64,000 nucleotides of DNA from Bacteroidota bacterium (GTDB lineage Bacteria; Bacteroidota; Bacteroidia; UKL13-3): positions 1 through 64,000 of the forward strand of contig JAIYCU010000009.1 in NCBI GenBank assembly GCA_027487835.1, read 5' to 3'. Below the pieces are notes generated by a model, which searched no databases, had not been told where the DNA came from, and was given only the letters and a program-made list of their open reading frames with translations. Made by a program: the position numbers and the translations under genes. Positions 27,119 through 36,169 of the stretch are shown here, in pieces. Positions within the stretch are counted from its first letter, which is position 1. Each line of letters starts with the position of its first letter.

Positions 27119-28072
27119 ATGAAAACCGTTGAAGAATACATCAAAACTTTCCCAGCTTCGGTTCAAACCGAATTAAAAAAAATAAGAAGCTTAATTTTAG
27201 CAGAAGTGCCTGAGGCAGATGAGAGCCTTAATTATGGCATGCCCGCATATAAATACAAAGTTAAACCCTTGGTTTATTTTGCAGGATATAAAAATCATAT
27301 TGGCTTTTATGCAACGCCACAAGGCCATGAAGCTTTTGCAAAAGAGCTTGCAAAATACAAGCAAGGCAAAGGTTCTGTTCAATTTCCTTTGGATCAACCC
27401 ATACCTTATGAATTAATTACCCAAATGGTGCAGTTTAAAAGGGCTTTGGCTGATACTGCTCCTACAAAGAAAACTAACGCAAAGAAAGTAGCTAAAAAAG
27501 CAGCGCCGGAGAATAAACCTACTTTAGCCCCAAACAATTATTGCGAGTTTTCTGCTACTTTAGAAAAAACCCATGTGCACCGTGTTTATCACGATACGGC
27601 CTATGGGTTTCCTATTCATAATGATGATGAACTTTTTTGTAGATTAGTTTTAGAAATTAACCAGGCGGGCCTTAGTTGGACCACCATTCTCAACAAACAA
27701 GAGAATTTTAGATCTGCTTACCATCAGTTTAATATTAAAAAGGTGGCGGCTTACAAAGAAAAAGACCTTGCAAGGTTAATGGCAGATGCAGGTATTATTA
27801 GAAACCGACTAAAAATTGAGGCTGCCGTTCACAATGCCAATATAATTCTTGTTCTACAAAAGGAACATGGTTCTTTTGAAAATTGGTTGAACCTACATCA
27901 TCCAAAAAGCAAGTTAGAATGGATGAAGTTGTTTAAGAAAACGTTTAAGTTTACAGGAGGCGAAATTGTAAATGAGTTTTTAATGAGTACTGGATATCTT
28001 CCAGGTGCCCATCAAAAAGATTGCCCCATTTATAAAAAGTTAGTGAAAGCCAAACCTGCTTTTTTAAAGTAG
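27119..28072 (+). CDS. DUF1801 domain - 3-methyladenine DNA glycosylase I (Tag) fusion
   Basis: 317 aa from the ATG at 27119 (MKTVEEYIKTFP); a longer reading adds 16 hydrophobic residues with no family match. Residues 1-110 are a DUF1801/YdhG-like domain (ADESLNYGMPAYKYK, GFYATPQGHEAF). A Lys/Ala-rich linker leads to a Tag-type glycosylase. The catalytic Glu segment is LEINQAGLSWTTILNKQENF. The Tag zinc-snap residues can be traced: Cys in NYCEFS, His in VYHDTAYG, and HQKDC near the C-terminus. Tag excises 3-methyladenine from DNA. The EWG of E. coli Tag reads AYG here. Confidence 0.82.
   Translation: MKTVEEYIKTFPASVQTELKKIRSLILAEVPEADESLNYGMPAYKYKVKPLVYFAGYKNHIGFYATPQGHEAFAKELAKYKQGKGSVQFPLDQPIPYELITQMVQFKRALADTAPTKKTNAKKVAKKAAPENKPTLAPNNYCEFSATLEKTHVHRVYHDTAYGFPIHNDDELFCRLVLEINQAGLSWTTILNKQENFRSAYHQFNIKKVAAYKEKDLARLMADAGIIRNRLKIEAAVHNANIILVLQKEHGSFENWLNLHHPKSKLEWMKLFKKTFKFTGGEIVNEFLMSTGYLPGAHQKDCPIYKKLVKAKPAFLK
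27157..27172. repeat. Extended GGTTCAAACC palindrome in the DUF1801-Tag gene
   Basis: TTCGGTT and AACCGAA are exact reverse complements around CA, a 16-bp dyad in the coding sequence for SVQTE. Member of the interspersed palindrome family. Confidence 0.75.
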
Positions 28073-28082
28073 TAGGGTTTAT

Positions 28083-29015
28083 TTACTTTATATTCTCAAG
28101 CATTACTGCTGTCATTTTATCCAAATCATATTTTGGCTGCCATCCCCAGTCTTCCCGAGCGCGGGTATCGTCAATGGATTGCGGCCAGCTATCAGCAATG
28201 GCTTGTCTGAAGTCGGGTTGGTAAGAAATGCTGAAGTTTGGAATATGTTTGCGAATGCTTGCAGCAATCTCTTCAGGGTTAAAACTTATTCCTGCTACAT
28301 TGTACGCACTCCTAATTTTTACCTTTTCTGCTGGAGCTTCCATTAAATCAATGGTAGCGCGAATGGCATCCTCCATGTACATCATTGGCAAAGTGGTTTC
28401 AGCACTTAAAAAGCACTCATATTTTTGGTGTTTTAATGCTTCATGATAGATATGAACGGCATAATCTGTGGTGCCGCCACCAGGTGCACTTTTCCAACCA
28501 ATGAGTCCTGGATATCTGATGCTACGCACATCTACACCATATTTTTGATGGTAATATTCACTGTATCTTTCACCTGCTTGTTTGCTAATGCCATAAATGG
28601 TATTAGGTTCCATTATTGTGTATTGCGGCGTATGAACACGCGGCGTGGTAGGGCCAAATACGGCAATCGAACTTGGCCAATAGATTTTTTTAATAATTCC
28701 TTCTTTTGCCATGTCTAACACATGGAAAAGTCCGTTCATGTTAAGTTCCCACGCAAATTTTGGATTCTTTTCTGCAGTAGCACTCAGTAGCGCAGCCAAA
28801 AGATAAACTTGGGTAATTTGATGTTTTTTTACAATCTCATGTAATCTTTGAACATCCAAAATATCTAAAAGTTCAAAGGGGGCAATTTGATTTTCGAGCA
28901 TTCTAACATCACTGCAAACCACATTGTTTTCGCCGTAAACTTTTCTAAGGTTTTCCGCCAACTCTAGCCCTATTTGGCCGTTTGAACCAATGATGAGAAC
29001 TTTATCTGCTGCCAT
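28083..29015 (-). CDS. tdh: L-threonine 3-dehydrogenase, SDR type
   Basis: 310-aa extended SDR. The Rossmann motif is IIGSNGQIG (8-16), with the catalytic triad Ser115/116, Tyr141 and Lys145 (NTIYGISKQAG). The family-specific segments RYPGLIGWKSAPGGGTTDYA and TTLPMMYMEDAIRATIDLM identify the short-chain threonine dehydrogenases, which oxidise L-threonine with NAD+ to 2-amino-3-ketobutyrate. It is not a zinc-dependent Tdh. It lies convergent to the Tag fusion, 10 bases apart, and divergent from the glycan cluster. Confidence 0.88.
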   Translation of the reverse strand: MAADKVLIIGSNGQIGLELAENLRKVYGENNVVCSDVRMLENQIAPFELLDILDVQRLHEIVKKHQITQVYLLAALLSATAEKNPKFAWELNMNGLFHVLDMAKEGIIKKIYWPSSIAVFGPTTPRVHTPQYTIMEPNTIYGISKQAGERYSEYYHQKYGVDVRSIRYPGLIGWKSAPGGGTTDYAVHIYHEALKHQKYECFLSAETTLPMMYMEDAIRATIDLMEAPAEKVKIRSAYNVAGISFNPEEIAASIRKHIPNFSISYQPDFRQAIADSWPQSIDDTRAREDWGWQPKYDLDKMTAVMLENIK

Positions 29016-29166
29016 TTATACTTTTATTAGTGGGTCGAAATTAGAAAAATAAACCATATTTTACTTTTTTGATTGGATTTAGGGATGAAAAATTGCTACG
29101 CTTTAAATTGGTTTAGGGATTCGGAATTCGCAATTTATTGTTAAACTTGCGCTTCTATTTTTTTGA

Positions 29167-30240
29167 ATGGCAATTAAGGTCCTTATTACGGGTGGTGCAG
29201 GTTTTGTGGGTTCAACACTTGCAATTGGCTTAAAGCAATTTAATCCTTCTTGGGAGATTATTGCCTTCGACAATTTGCGCAGGCGAGGGTCGGAGCTAAA
29301 TTTGCCACGCCTAAAAGCCTATGAAATTAGTTTTGTACATGGCGATATCCGCAATCCAGAAGATTTCGATGGTTTAACAGGCATTAATATAATGATTGAT
29401 GCCTCAGCCGATCCAAGTGTATTGTCTGGGATTGATTCTCCTGTGACGCCTTTGGTTCAAACCAACTTATTGGGAACCGCCAATTGTTTAGAATTTGCCG
29501 CACAACAAAAAGCGGCTTTTATTTTTCTATCTACCAGCAGAATTTATCCTATCCGTAATTTAGAAAATGCCCTTTTTACCGAAGCTGAAACCCGTTTTGA
29601 ATGGCAAGATAATCAACCCATGCGTGGCATTTCTGCCAAAGGAGTTGCAGAAGATTTTCCACTTGAGGGTAGTAGAAGTTTTTATGGCACTACCAAACTC
29701 GCCTCTGAATTACTCATTACAGAGTACAATGAATTAAAGGGGCTAAAAACAATCATTAATCGCTGTGGTGTGCTGAGCGGGCCATGGCAAATGGGAAAAG
29801 TTGACCAAGGTGTATTAGTGCTTTGGCTGGCTAGGCATTATTTTAAAGGAAACTTGTCTTATATTGGTTATGGTGGGACAGGAAAACAGACCAGAGATGT
29901 ATTGCATGTGGATGATTTGCTAGATTTAATAATACACCAAATAGAGAATATTGATACTTATAATAACCAAACCTTAAACGTTGGAGGAGGAAGAGAAATT
30001 AGTTTTAGTTTGCAAGAACTAACTTCTTTATGTCAAGAGGTAACAGGCAATACAATTGATATTGGAAAAGTAGAAGAGAATCGCAGTGCGGATGTGCGGC
30101 TTTATCTTAGCGATTGCGCTAAATTGCAGAACGTTTGCCATGGTGCTTGGACACCTAAACGCAATGTTAAACAATTGGTAGTAGATACTTTTGAGTGGTT
30201 AAAAGCCAATGAAAATCAGTTAAAAAATATTTTGAATTAG
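29167..30240 (+). CDS. NAD-dependent epimerase/dehydratase (extended SDR)
   Basis: 357-aa sugar-nucleotide SDR. GGAGFVG at 9-15 binds NAD, a STSRIYP segment carries the Ser/Thr of the triad, and Tyr173-Lys177 (FYGTTKLAS) complete it. IGYGGTGKQTRDVLHVDDL marks the substrate-binding half. It is paralogous to the next gene (shared GKQ-RD-H motif, matching NVGGGR/NAGGGR segments). Epimerases of this group act on CDP- or dTDP-6-deoxyhexoses; the sugar is unknown. It starts the plus-strand glycan cluster, with three bases to the next start. Confidence 0.8.
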   Translation: MAIKVLITGGAGFVGSTLAIGLKQFNPSWEIIAFDNLRRRGSELNLPRLKAYEISFVHGDIRNPEDFDGLTGINIMIDASADPSVLSGIDSPVTPLVQTNLLGTANCLEFAAQQKAAFIFLSTSRIYPIRNLENALFTEAETRFEWQDNQPMRGISAKGVAEDFPLEGSRSFYGTTKLASELLITEYNELKGLKTIINRCGVLSGPWQMGKVDQGVLVLWLARHYFKGNLSYIGYGGTGKQTRDVLHVDDLLDLIIHQIENIDTYNNQTLNVGGGREISFSLQELTSLCQEVTGNTIDIGKVEENRSADVRLYLSDCAKLQNVCHGAWTPKRNVKQLVVDTFEWLKANENQLKNILN

Positions 30241-30243
30241 TAC

Positions 30244-31323
30244 ATGAAAATTGCATTAGTAACTGGAAGTAGCGGATTAATAGGGGGGGAATCGGTAGAG
30301 TTCTTTAGCGGTAAATTTGACCTTGTGGTTGGCATAGACAACAACATGCGTTCTTATTTTTTTGGCGCAGATGGTTCAACCATTTGGAATAAAAACAGGT
30401 TAGAGGAAAAGTTTAGCAATTTTAAGTCGGAAGATGCCGATATACGCGATTATGCTGCCTTGGAGAAAATATTCAATCAGTATGGAAAAGACATTGCACT
30501 TATTGTACATACCGCAGCACAACCTAGCCATGATTGGGCTGCCAAAGAGCCATTAACAGATTTTGGTGTTAACGCAACTGGTACTTTAAACATGCTTGAA
30601 TTAACAAGGTTATATTGTCCTGAGGCTGTTTTTATTTTTACCTCCACCAATAAAGTTTATGGAGATACCCCTAACTATTTGCCTTTGGTAGAACTAGAAA
30701 AGCGTTGGGAAATTTCCGAGGATCATGCATTCTATAAATACGGAATTGACGAAAGCATGAGTGTGGATCAAACCAAACACAGTGTATTTGGTGCCAGCAA
30801 GGTAGCTGCCGATATTATGGTACAGGAGTATGGCAGGTATTTTGGAATTAAAACAGGTATTTTTAGAGGTGGCTGCTTAACAGGGCCAAACCATAGTGGT
30901 GCGCAACTGCACGGATTTTTAGCCTATCTCATGAAATGTGCGATTAGTGGAAACCACTATACTATTTTTGGTTACCAAGGCAAGCAAGTAAGAGATAATA
31001 TTCATAGCTATGATTTGGTAAATATGTTTTGGCATTTTTATCAAAATCCTAAAGCGGGAGAGGTCTACAATGCAGGTGGTGGCAGGCATGCAAACTGTTC
31101 TATGTTAGAAGCTATTGACTGGTGCGAAAAAATTGCAGGCAATAAAATGAGCTACAGTTACACTGAAACCAACCGCATTGGCGACCATATTTGGTATATA
31201 AGTGATGTTTCTAAATTTAAAAACCATTATCCAACTTGGGATTGGAAATTTAATTTGGAAGATACATTAGTAGAAATGCACGACCGCATGGATGAAAGAA
31301 TGAAGGTAAGCGATTGCAATTAA
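30244..31323 (+). CDS. CDP-paratose 2-epimerase-like SDR
   Basis: 359 aa. The NAD motif is GSSGLIGG (8-15), and the segments [47 protein letters not shown] and [19 protein letters not shown] match CDP-paratose/tyvelose epimerase-like proteins. The YxxxK position reads FGASK (Phe182, Lys186), so the usual catalytic Tyr is absent; I recall the Phe form from related sequences of this subfamily. It may produce a C2-epimerised 6-deoxyhexose. It follows the paralogous SDR by three bases and precedes the methyltransferase by one, indicating a single operon. Confidence 0.78.
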   Translation: MKIALVTGSSGLIGGESVEFFSGKFDLVVGIDNNMRSYFFGADGSTIWNKNRLEEKFSNFKSEDADIRDYAALEKIFNQYGKDIALIVHTAAQPSHDWAAKEPLTDFGVNATGTLNMLELTRLYCPEAVFIFTSTNKVYGDTPNYLPLVELEKRWEISEDHAFYKYGIDESMSVDQTKHSVFGASKVAADIMVQEYGRYFGIKTGIFRGGCLTGPNHSGAQLHGFLAYLMKCAISGNHYTIFGYQGKQVRDNIHSYDLVNMFWHFYQNPKAGEVYNAGGGRHANCSMLEAIDWCEKIAGNKMSYSYTETNRIGDHIWYISDVSKFKNHYPTWDWKFNLEDTLVEMHDRMDERMKVSDCN

Positions 31324-31324
31324 A

Positions 31325-31978
31325 ATGATGAATTACGAGAGAATTTACGAATACAGATTTCAAGGGGTGGATAGAAACAAAAAACTGTCTACTTGGAAAA
31401 TCATTGCCGAATTTATTGCCAATAAACTTGGTAATCCTAAATCGGTTATAGACCCAGCCGCTGGCGATTGCGAATTTATTAATCAAGTACCCGTAACAGA
31501 ACGTTGGGCTGTTGATATGGGCGAGCATACCCGTAAAATGGCCGCAGAGGGCGTTAAGGTGGTAATTGGTAATAACCTAAATGCAGAGCTTCCACTTAAT
31601 TATTTTGAAGGGGTTTATGTTTCTAATTTCTTAGAGCATTTGTACAGCCAAGATGAAGTAGCAACTTTTCTTTCTCGCATGTTTGCCATTTTAAAACCTG
31701 GAGGCAAAATTGCCATCATGGGACCTAATTTTAAATATTGCGCCCAGAATTATTTCGATTTTGCAGATCACACTGTTATTCTTACAGAATTAGGCGTTGC
31801 AGAGCATTTATATGGAGCAGGTTTTCATATTGAAGAAATACATGGCAGGTTTTTGCCATTGTCTTTTAGAGGCAAAATTCCAGTAACAGATTTTCTTGTT
31901 AAAACCTATTTTAAAATGCCATTTGCTTGGAAAATTATGGGTAAACAGTTTTTACTTATTGCACAAAAGCCACTGTAA
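31325..31978 (+). CDS. Class I SAM-dependent methyltransferase
   Basis: 217 aa. A degenerate motif I appears at VIDPAAGDCEFIN (42-54), followed by WAVDMGEHTRKMA, VYVSNFLEHLYSQDEV as the post-IV region and ILKPGGKIAIMGPN. This is the methyltransferase-11/23 pattern. The start is read as the first of two consecutive ATGs. With SDRs upstream and a DPM1-type transferase downstream, O-methylation of a glycan or lipid-linked sugar is inferred. Soluble, no membrane segment. Confidence 0.75.
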   Translation: MMNYERIYEYRFQGVDRNKKLSTWKIIAEFIANKLGNPKSVIDPAAGDCEFINQVPVTERWAVDMGEHTRKMAAEGVKVVIGNNLNAELPLNYFEGVYVSNFLEHLYSQDEVATFLSRMFAILKPGGKIAIMGPNFKYCAQNYFDFADHTVILTELGVAEHLYGAGFHIEEIHGRFLPLSFRGKIPVTDFLVKTYFKMPFAWKIMGKQFLLIAQKPL

Positions 31979-31983
31979 ACCTC

Positions 31984-32718
31984 GTGAAATTAAGTGTTGT
32001 TATACCTGCCTACAATGAAGCTGAAAGTATTAGCGAAACGCTTTTACAATTATTTGAAAAACTGCATACCGCAAATATCCCTCATGAGATACTTGTAGTA
32101 AATGATAATTCAAAGGACACTACTTTAGAAGTTTTATCGCAACTTCAAATTCAAATTCCAAGTTTAGTGGTATATACCAATTCTGGGCCTAATGGATTTG
32201 GTTATGCAGTACGCTATGGATTAGAGCGTTTTTCGGGGGAATGTGTAGCTATAATGATGGCCGATTTAAGCGACGCCCCAGATGATTTACTTCGCTTTTA
32301 CAAACAAATGTTGCAAGATGGAAGTGATTGCGTATTTGGCACACGGTGGAGCAAAGGAGGCAAAGTAGTAGATTATCCGCCACATAAATTATGGTTGAAT
32401 CGATTGTTTAATAATTTAGTCCGAATGCTGTTTGGTATCAAATACAATGATGTTACTAATGCATTTAAACTATATAAACGAGAAACCATCGAGGGCATTA
32501 AACCCTTTTTATCACCGCACTTTAACTTAACAGTAGAGATACCTTTGAAGGCAATAATTCGAGGCTATACTTATTCTGTTTTGCCAAACATTTGGGTTAA
32601 TAGGAAGCATGGGGTTTCCAATTTAAAAATTAAAGAAATGGGCAGCAGGTACTTCTTTATTTTACTGTATTGTTTAATTGAGAAGTCGTTTTCTCAAGGC
32701 GATTTTAAGAAAAAGTAA
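31984..32718 (+). CDS. Glycosyltransferase family 2, dolichyl-phosphate-mannose synthase-like
   Basis: 244 aa starting at GTG 31984. GT-A features are SVVIPAYNEAESISETL, VVNDNSKDTT, the acidic motif MMADLSDAP (DxSD) and FGTRWSKGG. Bacterial members transfer a sugar to polyprenyl phosphate, making a lipid-linked donor used by integral membrane glycosyltransferases. It sits five bases after the methyltransferase and converges directly with the polytopic membrane protein gene, which would be a natural acceptor-side partner. Confidence 0.82.
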   Translation: MKLSVVIPAYNEAESISETLLQLFEKLHTANIPHEILVVNDNSKDTTLEVLSQLQIQIPSLVVYTNSGPNGFGYAVRYGLERFSGECVAIMMADLSDAPDDLLRFYKQMLQDGSDCVFGTRWSKGGKVVDYPPHKLWLNRLFNNLVRMLFGIKYNDVTNAFKLYKRETIEGIKPFLSPHFNLTVEIPLKAIIRGYTYSVLPNIWVNRKHGVSNLKIKEMGSRYFFILLYCLIEKSFSQGDFKKK

Positions 32719-34341
32719 CTAAGGATTTGAAGACTTTATTTTAAAGCCATCCTTCACATTGTTTGTTCTAAGTGTTACAGAATCTATCATGTAATAAGAA
32801 GCCGGAAATTGATCCCAAAGGGTATTATTTAAGGGAGAATACAAGAATTTAAAACCATTTATTTCTCTTTCCTCTAAATTGTTTTTTGGATAAGGTTTAG
32901 CCTCTAGTAAAAAACTTGAAGGGGATTGTGTTTGAAAAAGTTTAAAACTTTGAAGGGTGCCAATTCCAAGAAGTAAAAGCCAAAGTATTTGTTTTACTTT
33001 TTTTGGGTTGAACCGAATCGGAAAAGTATAAATAGCTAAAGCGATTATCCCCACCATATATGAAAATAGAAATCGAGGATGTGGGCCATTTAAAAATATT
33101 GTAAAATAGCCAAGTAATAGAAAAGCAAATATCCATCTGATTTCTTTTGTGCTAATGCTATTTATGAGCACAAGTGGCGCAGCTGCTATGAAACTAGTAA
33201 AAAGTGCTTTATTGATAAAATCAAGGTTGTTTAGCCAAATTGGAAACCATTGCACAAAACCTAATTTGGCAGTTTCATAAACATCTTGTCCGGGAATTTT
33301 AGCCCAATTGCTTAAAATAATTTTGTCTAGTTCAAAATAGTAACCTGGCACTTCCCAATCGAAAGAGAAAAAATCGAGTTGATTAAATGGATATAGTAAG
33401 TACCCACTAAGCAATACATTTCCTATTAAGTATGGCACAAAAAATAGCAAAGCAATTCCAATGAGTTTAAAAAGAAATTGAAACTTTCTTTCTTTTAACA
33501 AATTTAAAAGCCATGGCAAAGGGAGCATGAAAAAGGTGAGGGCTGTGGCTTTAACTGTTACCATAAAACAAACTAAAATAAACATATAGAGTTGGGTCCA
33601 ATGTTTCTGATTAGGATTTATACTACCAATTAAAAAAAGGTCAATCAGGACATATAAACTTAACGTAACAATAAAATCGGAGGTTACCGCGCCAACAAAT
33701 GCTGTTTTAAGGGATAATATGATAAAAGCAATAAATACTATTCTAAACCATTGATGCTGTTTATTTTGGCAAGGTGATATAACAAACCAGCAAAGGGTTG
33801 AAATAAAAATTAGGGCATTGCCAACATAAATTGAAGCTTTTGTAATTTGGTTCAAACCGAATGCTGCTTGTAAGTTAAACCACCAATTGTTATTGGCCAA
33901 GGGGCGGTTAAAGTTCCCTAAGCCTTTTACCATTGGATAATGTTCAGCCCATAAAATATCTTGTAAATGATAATCGGCAATATCTCCAACGCCAGGTCTT
34001 AATAAAATGGCAATCCAACTGAAAAGGATGGCAGGAATTAGCCAAATCAGATGAGGTTTTATTTGTTGCCAGCTTTGGCTTAAATACTTTGTTGTTTGTT
34101 GCCTGTCATTTAATGCAATTACCAAAATTGCAAACATCATTATCCACGAAATACTCGAAAAGAAATGTATGATACCTAGCATAAGTCCTAGTGCTGCCAT
34201 GCCTAGGATATTGCTAAGACCTAAAGGTATATATTCCTCCTCTTGGTGAAAATTTAACTGATAAAGTCTATACCAAACGAGGGCGCCAAGGTAATGCGTG
34301 GTAAACCAAGCCAGCATGAAAAGCAGAGCAACTAATAGCAT
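32719..34341 (-). CDS. Polytopic membrane protein, LIC_10190/GT-C-like
   Basis: 540 aa with 11 or more hydrophobic segments. The luminal or periplasmic loop after the fourth segment has GVGDIADYHLQDILWAEHYP and LGNFNRPLANNNWWFN, reminiscent of the acidic and aromatic loop of membrane glycosyltransferases that use lipid-linked sugars. C-terminal residues (~490-540) are hydrophilic. The stop codons of this gene and the DPM1-like gene are adjacent. I place it as a putative glycosyltransferase by topology and context; no catalytic residue can be assigned with certainty. Confidence 0.6.
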   Translation of the reverse strand: MLLVALLFMLAWFTTHYLGALVWYRLYQLNFHQEEEYIPLGLSNILGMAALGLMLGIIHFFSSISWIMMFAILVIALNDRQQTTKYLSQSWQQIKPHLIWLIPAILFSWIAILLRPGVGDIADYHLQDILWAEHYPMVKGLGNFNRPLANNNWWFNLQAAFGLNQITKASIYVGNALIFISTLCWFVISPCQNKQHQWFRIVFIAFIILSLKTAFVGAVTSDFIVTLSLYVLIDLFLIGSINPNQKHWTQLYMFILVCFMVTVKATALTFFMLPLPWLLNLLKERKFQFLFKLIGIALLFFVPYLIGNVLLSGYLLYPFNQLDFFSFDWEVPGYYFELDKIILSNWAKIPGQDVYETAKLGFVQWFPIWLNNLDFINKALFTSFIAAAPLVLINSISTKEIRWIFAFLLLGYFTIFLNGPHPRFLFSYMVGIIALAIYTFPIRFNPKKVKQILWLLLLGIGTLQSFKLFQTQSPSSFLLEAKPYPKNNLEEREINGFKFLYSPLNNTLWDQFPASYYMIDSVTLRTNNVKDGFKIKSSNP

Positions 34342-34363
34342 AAATTGAGGCTAAGCAAGAAAA

Positions 34364-35158
34364 TTATTTAAAAGTAATACCTAGATTTCTCAATTGTCTT
34401 TTGATAAAGTTCTTTGCACCTTCTTTAATTGGTGTCATTGCCTTTTTAATAGGGCTATCAGTGGGTCTAGCTTTAAAAACAGTATCATGGTACTTTGCAG
34501 CATCTTCTCTCAGCGCGGTATAATAATAGGCGTAAAAACTTTTTCTTGTTACACCTTCTGGCACTTTGATGGCAGCATATCCATGGTAACTGATTTCGTT
34601 AGTTTCGAAAATGAGACAGCGATTAAAAGCTGGAAATACTTTTTTATCTAAGTTGGTCATGTCTGCATTCCAAAGTTCTGTGTGACCGCCAAAGGCTTCC
34701 TGCCAATCTTTGTTAAAGAATACGAGCAAATTTACCCTGCGATGGATTCCTCTATCTGCATGGATGTTAAAGTCGATATGAATATCCAAGAAGCTACCAT
34801 TTCCACCTTGATGCAGGCCGCCGCCTAGCGCATCTGGAACGCTAAACAATTCGGGAATACCCGTAATTTTGCTCATTATTTGGCACCATTCGGGGGTATG
34901 AAAAGCCTCTCTAATTTTGGAAAAGAGTTCAGGGAAGTCCTCGAAGTTTGAACCTTCGGCCTTAAACTCATTTACGCCTTTATAGCGTTTATTAAATTCT
35001 TCTTCCTTCGGGAATGAAACAAAAACCTCCTCCGCTATTTCAGGGAGGAGGATATTGTCTATTATAAGATGTTTATAAGGTTTGGCCTCATTAAATTCAT
35101 TGCCCATGCGAATGAGCGAGGCTTCATCAAACAAATTTAAATTTAGAAGGTGATTCAT
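34364..35158 (-). CDS. 2-oxoglutarate/Fe(II)-dependent oxygenase (P4H-like)
   Basis: 264 aa with a jelly-roll oxygenase core. The iron triad reads His127-x-Asp129 (DIHIDFN) and His192 (SYHGY), and Arg205 (TRKSFYAYYYT) is placed to bind 2-oxoglutarate. N-terminal residues 1-60 form a non-catalytic extension. It uses O2 to hydroxylate a protein or small molecule; relatives in glycan clusters modify sugars or their carriers. It lies 23 bases upstream of the membrane glycosyltransferase gene on the same strand, so co-transcription is likely. Confidence 0.8.
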   Translation of the reverse strand: MNHLLNLNLFDEASLIRMGNEFNEAKPYKHLIIDNILLPEIAEEVFVSFPKEEEFNKRYKGVNEFKAEGSNFEDFPELFSKIREAFHTPEWCQIMSKITGIPELFSVPDALGGGLHQGGNGSFLDIHIDFNIHADRGIHRRVNLLVFFNKDWQEAFGGHTELWNADMTNLDKKVFPAFNRCLIFETNEISYHGYAAIKVPEGVTRKSFYAYYYTALREDAAKYHDTVFKARPTDSPIKKAMTPIKEGAKNFIKRQLRNLGITFK

Positions 35159-35180
35159 ATTTGCATTATTAAAGAACGCA

Positions 35181-35199
35181 ATTTAGAATATTTCTAAAT
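35181..35199. repeat. AT-rich inverted repeat between the oxygenase and sucD
   Basis: Arms ATTTAGAA and TTCTAAAT are exact reverse complements around TAT. It lies 22 bases upstream of the oxygenase start and downstream of sucD on the same strand. It lacks a T tract on the sucD side, so an operator-like dyad is as likely as a terminator. Confidence 0.45.
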
Positions 35200-35216
35200 A
35201 TGAAACACGTAAAAAA

Positions 35217-36098
35217 TTATGCTTTGGCTGCAAGGGCCGTTAACATGGCTGAACCGATTTCTGCTGGTGATTCAACTACAAACAAACCACATTCGCGCAT
35301 AATGGCCATTTTTGCTTCAGCGGTATCATCTTTTCCACCAATAATAGCACCTGCATGACCCATTCTGCGTCCTGGAGGGGCAGTTTGGCCTGCAATAAAT
35401 CCAACAACAGGTTTTTTATTCCCATTGGCTTTGATCCAACGAGCAGCATCTGCTTCGTAGCTTCCACCAATTTCACCTATCATAATGATAGCATCAGTTT
35501 CTGGGTCGTTCATTAACAATTCTACTGCATCTTTGGTTGGGGTTCCAATGATAGGATCTCCACCAATACCGATAGCGGTAGAAATTCCTAAACCTGCTTT
35601 TACTACTTGGTCTGCAGCCTCGTAGGTTAAAGTTCCAGATTTAGACACGATACCAATTCTGCCTGTTTTGAATACGAAACCGGGCATTATACCAACCTTG
35701 GCTTGACCTGGAGTTATAACACCTGGGCAATTGGGTCCAATTAGCGTGCAATTTCTAGATTTAATGTATTCCTTAACAGGTATCATGTCTGCAACTGGAA
35801 TGCCTTCCGTGATACAAACAATAACTTTAATCCCTCCATCCGCTGCTTCCATAATTGCATCGGCTGCAAATGCAGGCGGCACAAAAATAATAGAAACGTT
35901 GGCGCCAGTTTGGTCAACTGCATCCTTAACTGTATTAAATACAGGTTTGTCTAAGTGAGACTGACCACCTTTGCCTGGGGTAACTCCACCCACTACATCA
36001 GTGCCGTACTCAATCATTTGTTGTGCATGAAATGAACCTTCACTTCCTGTGAAGCCTTGCACAATTACTTTCGAATTTTTATCTACTAAAACTGCCAT
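35217..36098 (-). CDS. sucD: Succinate-CoA ligase subunit alpha
   Basis: 293-aa TCA-cycle enzyme subunit that binds CoA and carries the phosphohistidine. The CoA domain begins with [19 protein letters not shown]. The ligase domain has [11 protein letters not shown] (121-131) and the active-site His248 in [16 protein letters not shown]. Full length for the family. The beta subunit gene sucC is not adjacent, so the complex is encoded in two places. A good promoter lies directly upstream. Confidence 0.95.
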   Translation of the reverse strand: MAVLVDKNSKVIVQGFTGSEGSFHAQQMIEYGTDVVGGVTPGKGGQSHLDKPVFNTVKDAVDQTGANVSIIFVPPAFAADAIMEAADGGIKVIVCITEGIPVADMIPVKEYIKSRNCTLIGPNCPGVITPGQAKVGIMPGFVFKTGRIGIVSKSGTLTYEAADQVVKAGLGISTAIGIGGDPIIGTPTKDAVELLMNDPETDAIIMIGEIGGSYEADAARWIKANGNKKPVVGFIAGQTAPPGRRMGHAGAIIGGKDDTAEAKMAIMRECGLFVVESPAEIGSAMLTALAAKA

Positions 36099-36122
36099 GT
36101 TTCTTAATTATTTAGGGCGGGG

Positions 36123-36155
36123 CAAATATGAGGTATTTTTCTCAATTTATTCAAA
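36123..36155 (-). promoter_or_regulatory. Predicted promoter of sucD
   Basis: On the minus strand TTTG (36152-36155), a 21-base spacer, then CATATTTG (36123-36130), one change from TAnnTTTG. The sucD ATG lies about 25 bases downstream. Confidence 0.45.
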
Positions 36156-36169
36156 AATCAACTTTAATT

